Below, piece after piece: positions 5,820 to 10,970 of a stretch of 11,953 nt of DNA. Position 1 is the stretch's first letter. The number at the start of each line of letters is the position of its first letter. The notes beneath the pieces were generated by a model. The model did not search any database. It was not told the origin of the DNA and was given only the letters and a program-made list of their open reading frames with translations. This DNA is from Planctomycetota bacterium (GTDB lineage Bacteria > Planctomycetota > Phycisphaerae > Phycisphaerales > Phycisphaeraceae): assembly GCA_029267795.1 (NCBI GenBank), contig JAJUHR010000028.1, forward strand, positions 1 through 11,953. The letters are read 5' to 3'. Both the position numbers and the translations under genes were made by a program.

Positions 5820-6335
5820 TTAGTCCGGCGGTGTCCCGGGGTTTTCCCCCAACCCCCCCTTGTTCTGCTCAAAGTCCGACTCGGCCAGCAGCGTAAACAG
5901 CTTGCGCTGCAGCACCTGACCGGCTGTGATTTGGTCGTCCGTGTGCAGCGCGATCGTCGGGACGCCGCGGGGAAGGATCATCAGCGGGTAAGCGTAGTGG
6001 ATGTTCACTTCGGCCGAGAGCAGGCACGTGCACAGTTTGGCCAGCGAGCGCCCCCTCCCCAGTTCTACGATCAACACCTCGGCTTCGCTGAACGGCAGGC
6101 GATGGCGGGTTAACAACTCGCGCGCCTTGGCTGCGTGCGAGGTCACGACCCGCACCACGGCGTGGTCGGCCGAGTCCACCACACTCAACGCCAGGATCTC
6201 CACCGCGTCCCGGTCGAACACCTCCACCAGTTCCAGCAGCTTGCCGCAACGATTATCCAGGAACACGCTGAACTGGGTGTTACGCGGGGTCAGGTACCCT
6301 TGGTTGGTTTGGTCTCGGACGGGGACCTGGGTCAT
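5820..6335 (-). CDS. Tandem ACT-domain protein
   Basis: 171 residues, essentially two ACT domains and no catalytic domain. The first (about 22-90) opens with QFSVFLDNRCGKLLELVEVF, the strand and NRxGxL loop that bind small ligands in ACT proteins. The second (about 88-155) contains ELGRGRSLAKLCTCLLSAEVNI and a final strand TIALHTDD. ACT domains usually sense amino acids and regulate metabolic enzymes, so this is probably a stand-alone amino-acid sensor. The ligand and partner are unknown. The loop residue usually Pro (NRPG) is Cys30 here. No Shine-Dalgarno precedes the ATG at 6333-6335. A GATAAT hexamer ends 4 bases before the ATG and would fit a nearly leaderless mRNA, though no -35 is visible. 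The acidic, Pro/Gly-rich tail (156-171) looks disordered. Confidence 0.85.
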   Translation of the reverse strand: MTQVPVRDQTNQGYLTPRNTQFSVFLDNRCGKLLELVEVFDRDAVEILALSVVDSADHAVVRVVTSHAAKARELLTRHRLPFSEAEVLIVELGRGRSLAKLCTCLLSAEVNIHYAYPLMILPRGVPTIALHTDDQITAGQVLQRKLFTLLAESDFEQNKGGLGENPGTPPD

Positions 6336-6432
6336 GCCATTATCTTATCGTCTAAAAACGAGTTCCGAAAATCTTGGCGGCAAATCCGGTTTTCCCCGAT
6401 CGGATTTTCTTCGGCTCGGATCGGCTAGTCCT
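6336..6432. other. Spacer between the epimerase and ACT genes
   Basis: 97 bases without a gene. On the minus strand AAATCCG pairs with CGGATTT around a 12-base loop (about 6385-6410), and CCGATC/GATCGG forms an overlapping alternative. A possible weak terminator for the epimerase transcript, with no proper T-run. Confidence 0.3.
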
Positions 6433-7434
6433 TTACGCCGCCAACGACTGGGATTGGAACCACTTGACGGTCACTTCCAGACCGGCGGCGAAGTCCACGA
6501 TCGGCCGATAGCCCAACACGCTTTCGGCCAGGCTCAGGTCCGCCAGAGAGTGTTTCACGTCCCCGGGGCGCTCGGTCTGGTAAACGGCCTTCAGGTGCGG
6601 TTGACCCATCGTCTGCCCCATCAGCCGCGCCAGCTCGTTGACCGTGACGCGCTGACCACAGGCTACGTTGACCACTTGGCCCCAGAGCGGCCCTTTCGCC
6701 CGGGCTGCCAGCAGGTTGGCGTGCACCGCGTTGTCGACGAAGGTGAAGTCGCGGGATTGCTCGCCGTCGCCGTAGATCACCGGGGGCCTGCCGGCTCTTA
6801 GGGCCTTGGCGAAGGCGGCGATCACGGCGGCGTAGGCGCTGTTGGCGTTCTGCCGCGGGCCGAACACGTTGAAATAGCGCAGCGCCACCGTATCCAGCCC
6901 ATAGCTATAGGCCCAGGCCCGCATCAGGTGCTCGCCGGCGAGCTTGTACGCAGCGTAGGGGCTGCGCGGCTGGGGGGGCATGGACTCCACCTTCGGCAGC
7001 GTGGGTGTATCGCCGTACGCGCTGGAGCTGGCAGCAAAAACGACCCGCTGGATCCCGGCTTGGCGCGCCGCCTCGAGCACGTTCAGCGTCCCCCCGACGT
7101 TCACGCTGTGGTACAGCCGCGGCTCCTGGACGCTGCGTGGCACCGACCCCAGGGCCGCCTGGTGGAACACGAACCGGCACCCGGCGACGCACCGGGTCAC
7201 GGTTGTCTCGTCGAGGATCGATCCTTCGACAAACTCCAAGCGGTGTCCGGCCAGGCCCGCGAAAGGGGCGAGGTTGCCGCGGTCGCCGCCGGATAGGTCG
7301 TCGAGCACCACCACGTGGGCGCCGAGGCAGATCAGGGCTTCGCTCAGGTGCGAGCCAATGAACCCTGCCCCGCCGGTCACCAGCACGCGTACCGCCTTGA
7401 AGTGTTCGCCGTGGAGTTGATTCCAGTTGGTCAT
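6433..7434 (-). CDS. NAD-dependent nucleotide-sugar 4-epimerase (WbpP-like)
   Basis: Extended short-chain dehydrogenase of 333 residues. It has the Rossmann motif GGAGFIGS (21-28), the active-site Ser in AASSSAYGD (134-142) and the catalytic YxxxK at Y160/K164, plus RYFNVFGPRQ (186-195) and GDGEQSRDFTFVDN for the sugar-nucleotide site. HQAALGSVPRS (91-101) and HSLADLSLAESVLGY closely match WbpP, a UDP-GlcNAc/UDP-GalNAc 4-epimerase of surface polysaccharide synthesis. A role converting UDP-GlcNAc or UDP-Glc is therefore likely, though the exact substrate is not proven. The ATG at 7434 was chosen because it starts just before the conserved domain. An in-frame TTG at 7470 would add 12 residues. 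Neither has a good ribosome binding site. It lies 68 bases after the rhodanese gene and is probably cotranscribed with it. Confidence 0.9.
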   Translation of the reverse strand: MTNWNQLHGEHFKAVRVLVTGGAGFIGSHLSEALICLGAHVVVLDDLSGGDRGNLAPFAGLAGHRLEFVEGSILDETTVTRCVAGCRFVFHQAALGSVPRSVQEPRLYHSVNVGGTLNVLEAARQAGIQRVVFAASSSAYGDTPTLPKVESMPPQPRSPYAAYKLAGEHLMRAWAYSYGLDTVALRYFNVFGPRQNANSAYAAVIAAFAKALRAGRPPVIYGDGEQSRDFTFVDNAVHANLLAARAKGPLWGQVVNVACGQRVTVNELARLMGQTMGQPHLKAVYQTERPGDVKHSLADLSLAESVLGYRPIVDFAAGLEVTVKWFQSQSLAA

Positions 7435-7502
7435 GGGGGTGTTTATCAGGGATGCGAACGGGCCGGTCAAACCGATTCACCGGACCTTGTGGGTAGGGGG
7501 GG

Positions 7503-7889
7503 TCAGTACCGTGGGACGGACGGGTCGATGTCGAGCGACCACAGGTCGATCCCGCCCGCCAGCGACTTGACGTCCCGGAAGCCACGCTGGCGCAGCAACA
7601 TCGCCATCTTCAGAGAGCGCCCGCCGTGGTGGCAGTGAATGACCAGCGGCTGTTCGCGCAGGGCTTCGATTTCCCGCCAGCGCACGTCCAACTCCTGCAA
7701 GGGCAACAGCAGGGAGCCCTCAATCCTGGCCAAGGCGTGCTCCTTTGGCAGTCGGCAGTCGATCAGCACGAACGCGTCCCCTCGGTCTCGCATGGCCTTG
7801 AGCTGGCGCGGCGTGGCCTCCCACTCCGGTTGTAGGCGATAGCCGACCGGCAAACCTTGATCGTTCAGCGCGGGTGCGGGTTGGGTCAT
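7503..7889 (-). CDS. Rhodanese-domain protein
   Basis: A single rhodanese domain of 128 residues. Such proteins move sulfane sulfur from a donor to an acceptor through a cysteine persulfide. The active-site loop CHHGGRS (86-92) has the catalytic Cys86. It is preceded by the VLIDCRLPKEHALARIEGS strand-turn (41-59) that corresponds to the usual DVRxxxExxxGHIxGA. SLAGGIDLWS (109-118) and the final DPSVPRY are typical of rhodanese domains associated with ThiF/MoeB-type sulfur transfer, but no such gene is nearby. The ATG at 7887-7889 is preferred: in-frame starts up to 8009 would add 40 residues of low-complexity, non-rhodanese sequence. Only a weak GAAG precedes the ATG. The donor and acceptor are unknown. 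Confidence 0.88.
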   Translation of the reverse strand: MTQPAPALNDQGLPVGYRLQPEWEATPRQLKAMRDRGDAFVLIDCRLPKEHALARIEGSLLLPLQELDVRWREIEALREQPLVIHCHHGGRSLKMAMLLRQRGFRDVKSLAGGIDLWSLDIDPSVPRY

Positions 7890-7953
7890 CTTCAGGTTCA
7901 AAGCACGCTCCCAGGGTGTTTTCTTCGCCAGGGCCCTACGGCACGGCGGGTGC

Positions 7954-7991
7954 CACACAGCACGCTGAGCTGAAGGCGAGGCTGCTGTGTG
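7954..7991. repeat. 9-bp inverted repeat in the rhodanese leader
   Basis: CACACAGCA (7954-7962) and TGCTGTGTG (7983-7991) are perfect inverted copies separated by 20 bases. If transcription starts upstream, this stem would form in the 5' leader of the rhodanese mRNA about 65 bases before the start codon. No further sign of a riboswitch is seen. Confidence 0.45.
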
Positions 7992-8030
7992 TGGAAACCA
8001 ACAGACCATTGGAATGGAGACTCAGTTTTG

Positions 8031-8046
8031 TTAGAGCCTTAGAGCC
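8031..8046. repeat. 8-bp perfect tandem duplication
   Basis: TTAGAGCC occurs twice head to tail (8031-8038, 8039-8046), immediately beyond the stop codon of the small hypothetical gene at 8049. Confidence 0.7.
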
Positions 8047-8048
8047 TC

Positions 8049-8387
8049 TTACTCGGCGGCGGGTGCAGCGGCCGAGCCGCTGGTGCCTTCCTTCGATTGT
8101 CTTGACCCGTCCGGTGTGGGGGCTGCTGGGTCGCTCACCAAGTCCACATGGGTATAGGAGTCCAGGTTGCACACGACGATTTCGCCGTCGTCCTTGCGGA
8201 CCACCAAGCGATCCAGCCAGAGTTTATGGTCCTTGCTATGGGCGTACCACGAGCCCGTCTTGGCTTGTTCATAGCGAACGACTTGGCCGGTGACGCGCGT
8301 GGACCACACCTCGTCGCGCTGAGGGATCTGCTGCGTGACGATCACACGCTGGCCGGGTGTGAAGCGGTCAGCCTCGGTGGGGGGCAT
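8049..8387 (-). CDS. Conserved-looking hypothetical protein
   Basis: 112 residues with no signal peptide or membrane segment. The core (about 8-85) is a run of beta-prone segments: RFTPGQRVIVTQQI, STRVTGQVVRYEQAKTGSW, LWLDRLVVRKDDGEIVVCNLDSYTHVDLV. The GQxVxVxxxI start, followed by a strand crossing back as TGxVVxYExxxTGSW, suggests a small beta-barrel (SH3- or KOW-like), but I do not recognise the family. The tail after about residue 88 is Ser/Ala/Pro-rich and probably disordered. The ATG at 8385-8387 has a strong AGGAG 8 bases upstream, and initiation further upstream would enter the promoter region. A 160-base gap containing an inverted repeat separates it from the rhodanese gene, so the two are probably transcribed separately. 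Function unknown. Confidence 0.75.
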   Translation of the reverse strand: MPPTEADRFTPGQRVIVTQQIPQRDEVWSTRVTGQVVRYEQAKTGSWYAHSKDHKLWLDRLVVRKDDGEIVVCNLDSYTHVDLVSDPAAPTPDGSRQSKEGTSGSAAAPAAE

Positions 8388-8425
8388 GGGGCGAGCTCCT
8401 GGTTCTTTCCAGCGGCGGGTCGCTC

Positions 8426-8448
8426 TGATGTAAGAAGAATATACATCA
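8426..8448 (-). promoter_or_regulatory. Promoter/operator candidate: inverted repeat over a -10 element
   Basis: TGATGTA (8426-8432) and TACATCA (8442-8448) are perfect inverted 7-mers with a 9-base spacer. On the minus strand TATATT (8438-8443), a good -10 hexamer, lies inside the repeat, about 50 bases upstream of the hypothetical gene. The -35 is not clear. A palindrome covering the -10 would fit a repressor site. Confidence 0.45.
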
Positions 8449-8567
8449 CCGCGGGTCCCCATGAAGGTTTTTATCGGCTAGGCCGGATCACGCCATCACG
8501 CAGAACAACCCCGTTGTGCCGGTCGCGATGTCAGCGCGGCGGAGGGATGACCTGCGGTGCGAATTGC

Positions 8568-8573
8568 TACAAT
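8568..8573 (+). promoter_or_regulatory. Candidate -10 element for tRNA-Ser
   Basis: TACAAT, in the context GCTACAATGCG, lies 73 bases upstream of the tRNA. ATGACC at 8547-8552 is a possible but too close (15-base spacer) -35. The same CTACAATCG-type sequence precedes gpmI. Confidence 0.4.
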
Positions 8574-8646
8574 GCGCCGCAACCGCGGCAGGGGAGAAAA
8601 CCTGGGGCGTCCTCGGCGGCAGGGGGGCGGGTCGCCCATGCACGAG

Positions 8647-8735
8647 GGAGAGGTGTCCGAGTGGCTGAAGGAGCCGGTCTCGAAAACCGGTGTGGCGGTG
8701 TTCCGTCACCGTGGGTTCGAATCCCACCCTCTCCG
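8647..8735 (+). tRNA. tRNA-Ser, anticodon CGA
   Basis: 89-base class II tRNA decoding UCG. The acceptor stem GGAGAGG (8647-8653) pairs with CCTCTCC (8728-8734) and is followed by discriminator G8735. The anticodon stem CCGGT/ACCGG holds the loop CTCGAAA with anticodon CGA at 8681-8683. The long variable arm (TGGCGG-TGTT-CCGTCA) marks it as a serine tRNA. The T arm is GTGGG-TTCGAAT-CCCAC. CCA is not encoded. Confidence 0.97.
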
Positions 8736-8744
8736 TTGGCGATT

Positions 8745-8776
8745 CCCCGGGCCCGGGGGGTCTGCTCGGGGGTTTT
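8745..8776 (+). terminator. Probable terminator after tRNA-Ser
   Basis: A perfect 14-base GC palindrome (CCCCGGGCCCGGGG, 8745-8758) is followed by a second G-run and TTTT at 8773-8776. An alternative stem joins CCCCG (8745-8749) to CGGGG just before the T-run. The position 10 bases after the tRNA fits a terminator, but the T-run is short. Confidence 0.5.
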
Positions 8777-8845
8777 GACGCAGGCGACGCTTCCGCTTCA
8801 CTTCATGCGGGGCGAGTGCGGCGCCTTTAAGGTGGGATCGGTCCC

Positions 8846-9232
8846 ATGTCACCGCAGATCATCCACCAGTGGGTCGCAGAATATTTCGCAGCGGTTTCTG
8901 CCCTCGATGTGCACGCCTGGCTGGCGTGCTTCGCGAGCGACGCGATAAGCCACGATCCGTACGGCGGCGCACCGATGCGGGGCCGCGAGGCGCTGCATGG
9001 TTTTTTTACAGGCGTCACGGGACTGTTTGCTTCGGTTCAGATCGCTGCGGATCGGGTTTTTATCGCCGGCGACCGCGCCGCGGTGAAGTTCACCGGACAC
9101 GGGGTGGGCAAGAACGGTCGTCGGGTAACCTTCGAAGGCATCGATGTGTTCGAATTCAACCCCGACGGACGGATTCAAACGTTGTGGGCGTACTGGAACC
9201 CCGCCCCGATGCTGTCCGAACTGCAGGCCTGA
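8846..9232 (+). CDS. SnoaL/NTF2-like small protein
   Basis: 128 residues with the cone-shaped alpha+beta pattern of the NTF2-like superfamily (SnoaL, ketosteroid isomerase). An N-terminal helix IIHQWVAEYFAAVSALDVHAWLACFASDAISHDP (5-38) leads into GGAPMRGREALHGFFTG (40-56) and then alternating strands: FIAGDRAAVKFTGHGVGKNGRRVTFEGIDVFEFNPDGRIQTLWAYWNP (72-119). Members include polyketide cyclases, isomerases and ligand-binding proteins, and the likely pocket residues here do not identify a substrate. The ATG at 8846 matches the domain start. The nearest ribosome-binding-like AAGG is 13 bases away, which is long. It follows the tRNA and is convergent with plsY, so it is probably monocistronic. 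The family call is firm, the function unknown. Confidence 0.82.
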   Translation: MSPQIIHQWVAEYFAAVSALDVHAWLACFASDAISHDPYGGAPMRGREALHGFFTGVTGLFASVQIAADRVFIAGDRAAVKFTGHGVGKNGRRVTFEGIDVFEFNPDGRIQTLWAYWNPAPMLSELQA

Positions 9233-9356
9233 CACCGTGCGCTCACGGGTGGCCGGTCCGTGCCGGCGGTTAGCCGGCCCGCGCAAGCACCTGCACGGGC
9301 CATCGGTTGACGTGGTCCGCAGCGGGATTGGACAAAGCGGGTAGCCCAACGAAGTT
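9233..9356. other. Convergent gap with GC-rich hairpins
   Basis: No gene. GCCGGC-GGTTA-GCCGGC (about 9263-9280) forms a 6-bp stem, and CCGTG/CACGG lies just before it. Either may end transcription from both sides, but no T-run is present. Confidence 0.35.
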
Positions 9357-10040
9357 TTAGTTCGGCGTTGCATGCTCCTCGCTGAGCTTCTCCCCCAGCT
9401 TCGGCTCACACCCGGCCAGCAGGCGTTTAAGGTTCGAGCCGTGGCGGAGGACTACCAAAGCCGCGATCAGGCCGCTGACGATCAGGTAGGGCGCCACCCC
9501 AGCCAGCGGCTCACCCCCGAGCCAGACCCGCACGAGCAGGTAGCCGGGGATCACCGCCGCCGCCACGACGCTGGCGAGGCTGACATATTTGAAGATCGCC
9601 GCCAGCAACCCCCACACGCTCACCGCCAGCAGCGCCGGCACCGTAAGCGTGGGCCAGATCCCCAGCACCGCTCCTAGCCCCGTCGCGACCCCCTTGCCGC
9701 CCTTGAACTTCAGCCAGATCGGGAAGACGTGGCCGACCACCGCCGCCGCTGCCACCGCCAACCACCGCCACGCTTCCAGCGAGCTCGGTTGATCAGCACC
9801 GCCAATCAAGCCCATCGTCCAGCCGCCCAGGAACACCGGCCCAAAACCCTTCAGCACGTCGAGTACCAGGCACGGCGCGCCCCAGGCCCAGCCGAGTACC
9901 CGCCCGACATTGGTGGCCCCGATGTTCCCGCTGCCGTGCTTGCGGATGTCCACGCCGCGGCAGCGCCCCAGCAGCAGCCCGAACGGGATCGACCCACAGA
10001 GGTATCCGATCGCCACCCACGTCAGCCAGTGTCGAGGCAT
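9357..10040 (-). CDS. plsY: Glycerol-3-phosphate acyltransferase PlsY
   Basis: Integral membrane enzyme that transfers an acyl group from acyl-phosphate (made by PlsX) to glycerol-3-phosphate, giving lysophosphatidic acid, the first step of phospholipid synthesis. The 227 residues show the three PlsY signatures: SIPFGLLLGR (17-26) followed by GSGNIGATNVGR (36-47); VGHVFPIWLKFKGGKGVATG (102-121), which includes the Gly-rich phosphate loop; and RHGSNLKRLLAGCEPKLGEK (199-218). About five hydrophobic membrane segments alternate with them, as expected. The ATG at 10038-10040 has no strong ribosome binding site. It is divergent from the small hypothetical pair and convergent with the SnoaL-like gene. 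No plsX is seen in the window. Confidence 0.96.
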   Translation of the reverse strand: MPRHWLTWVAIGYLCGSIPFGLLLGRCRGVDIRKHGSGNIGATNVGRVLGWAWGAPCLVLDVLKGFGPVFLGGWTMGLIGGADQPSSLEAWRWLAVAAAAVVGHVFPIWLKFKGGKGVATGLGAVLGIWPTLTVPALLAVSVWGLLAAIFKYVSLASVVAAAVIPGYLLVRVWLGGEPLAGVAPYLIVSGLIAALVVLRHGSNLKRLLAGCEPKLGEKLSEEHATPN

Positions 10041-10091
10041 ACCCGTATCGTATCAAACCACCCCGTTGCCTGGCCCGCCGGCAGAAGACGT

Positions 10092-10109
10092 GGCGGTCGG
10101 CCGACCGCC
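10092..10109. promoter_or_regulatory. Perfect 18-bp palindrome between plsY and the small-protein pair
   Basis: GGCGGTCGGCCGACCGCC is a perfect 18-base palindrome with no spacer, centred in the 179-base divergent region. It lies 52 bases from the plsY start and just upstream of the rightward promoter candidate. Zero-spacer palindromes are poor hairpins but good binding sites for dimeric regulators. GC-rich DNA raises the chance of coincidence. Confidence 0.45.
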
Positions 10110-10121
10110 GCTGCGCATCGG

Positions 10122-10149
10122 TTGCGGCTGCACACCAGGGCTGTATGAT
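10122..10149 (+). promoter_or_regulatory. Candidate promoter of the small-protein pair (and perhaps bioB)
   Basis: TTGCGG (10122-10127) and TATGAT (10144-10149) are 16 bases apart. The -10 is good and the -35 is half-matching. Transcription starting near 10156 would leave a leader of about 64 bases before the ATG at 10220, which argues against starts further upstream. Confidence 0.45.
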
Positions 10150-10219
10150 GACTCAGCATTGGGGCACTCGGCGGCCCATCCCTAACTGCACGCACGTATC
10201 GATCGGGAGCAAGCGGGCG

Positions 10220-10531
10220 ATGCGATCCAAACACGTTGGTCCCAGCATGCGGTCCGTCAGTGCACTGGTGGTGCTGAATCTGGCGTTGCTGCTCTTCTTG
10301 GCGTTGCTGAGCTTCTCAGCCGATCCCGCCCACGGCCAGCTGGGGTTGCGGAACGAGTACGTGCTGATCGCCGGCAACATCACCGGCAAACCCGACCAGG
10401 CGGCGGTCTACATCCTGGAGCTCAAAAGCCAGAGGATGGTGGCGATCGCGTACGATTCGCGGTCGAGGAAGATCCTGCCCCTGGGGTCCCGGGTGATCAG
10501 CGAGGACGTGCGGGTCGGCGGCGGCCGCTAA
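10220..10531 (+). CDS. Small single-membrane-segment hypothetical protein
   Basis: 103 residues. After a short basic start (MRSKHVGPSMRS) there is one strong hydrophobic segment, about 13-32 (SALVVLNLALLLFLALLSFS). ADPAHGQ follows and could serve as a signal-peptidase site. The rest is a short beta-rich domain: EYVLIAGNITGKPDQAAVYILELKSQRMVAIAYDSRSRKILPLGSRVISEDV, ending GGGR. The YILELKSQRMVAIAYDSRSRKILPL stretch resembles a single beta-propeller-like blade. The next gene encodes a protein of the same size and plan and is probably a paralogue. The ATG at 10220 has GGGAG 10 bases upstream; the ATG at 10247 is an alternative. I do not recognise the family. Localisation at or outside the membrane is inferred. 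Confidence 0.7.
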   Translation: MRSKHVGPSMRSVSALVVLNLALLLFLALLSFSADPAHGQLGLRNEYVLIAGNITGKPDQAAVYILELKSQRMVAIAYDSRSRKILPLGSRVISEDVRVGGGR

Positions 10532-10622
10532 AGGGCACGAGGCCACATGGCGGGAGGGTAGGGTGGTCTCGGTTCCGGACCAAGGGCCCAGTTGCTGGAA
10601 CGATCCGGTCTGGAGAACAACC

Positions 10623-10946
10623 ATGACTCGAACACACTTGGCGTGTTACGGCCTGGGGGCATCGGCGTTCGTACTGGCGGGCTTGCTTGTGCTCAGCTTC
10701 CGCGGCGGCTGGACCCCGCAAGCCCAGGCCAGCCTCATCGTCAACCGCGACGCGATCTCGCTCCTGACCGCCAAAACCCGCGCCGACGAGGAAGCGCTCT
10801 TCGTGCTGGATGGCTCCAACGACAAGCTGTTGATCTACCGCCTCGAATTGGCGAAGAACCAACTCGAACTAGCCGAGAGTATTGACTTGAACCTCCTGTT
10901 CGCCGGCGGCGGGCAGGGGGGAGCGGGCCCTGGCAGAGGCCGGTAG
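10623..10946 (+). CDS. Second small single-membrane-segment hypothetical protein
   Basis: 107 residues. A hydrophobic segment (about 8-26, CYGLGASAFVLAGLLVLSF) is followed by GGWTPQAQASLIVNRDAISLLTAKTRADEEALFVLDGSNDKLLIYRLELAKNQLELAESIDLNLLF and a Gly/Arg tail (GGGQGGAGPGRGR). LFVLDGSNDKLLIYRLELAKNQLEL lines up with the corresponding stretch of the preceding protein, so the two are probably diverged duplicates. The ATG at 10623 has GGAGA 6 bases upstream. It begins 91 bases after the previous stop and ends 24 bases before bioB in the same reading frame, so the three genes are probably cotranscribed. Function unknown. Exported or membrane-anchored by inference. Confidence 0.72.
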   Translation: MTRTHLACYGLGASAFVLAGLLVLSFRGGWTPQAQASLIVNRDAISLLTAKTRADEEALFVLDGSNDKLLIYRLELAKNQLELAESIDLNLLFAGGGQGGAGPGRGR

Positions 10947-10970
10947 CAGGGTATAGGTCGCCTCGTGCCC

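Noticed and set aside
8488..8778. Open frames across the tRNA-Ser region on both strands
   Set aside because: They overlap a perfectly folding tRNA and have no family resemblance.
10145..10219. Upstream start for the first small membrane protein
   Set aside because: The extra 25 codons lie in and just after the -10 candidate, add no conserved sequence, and the ATG at 10220 has a better ribosome binding site.
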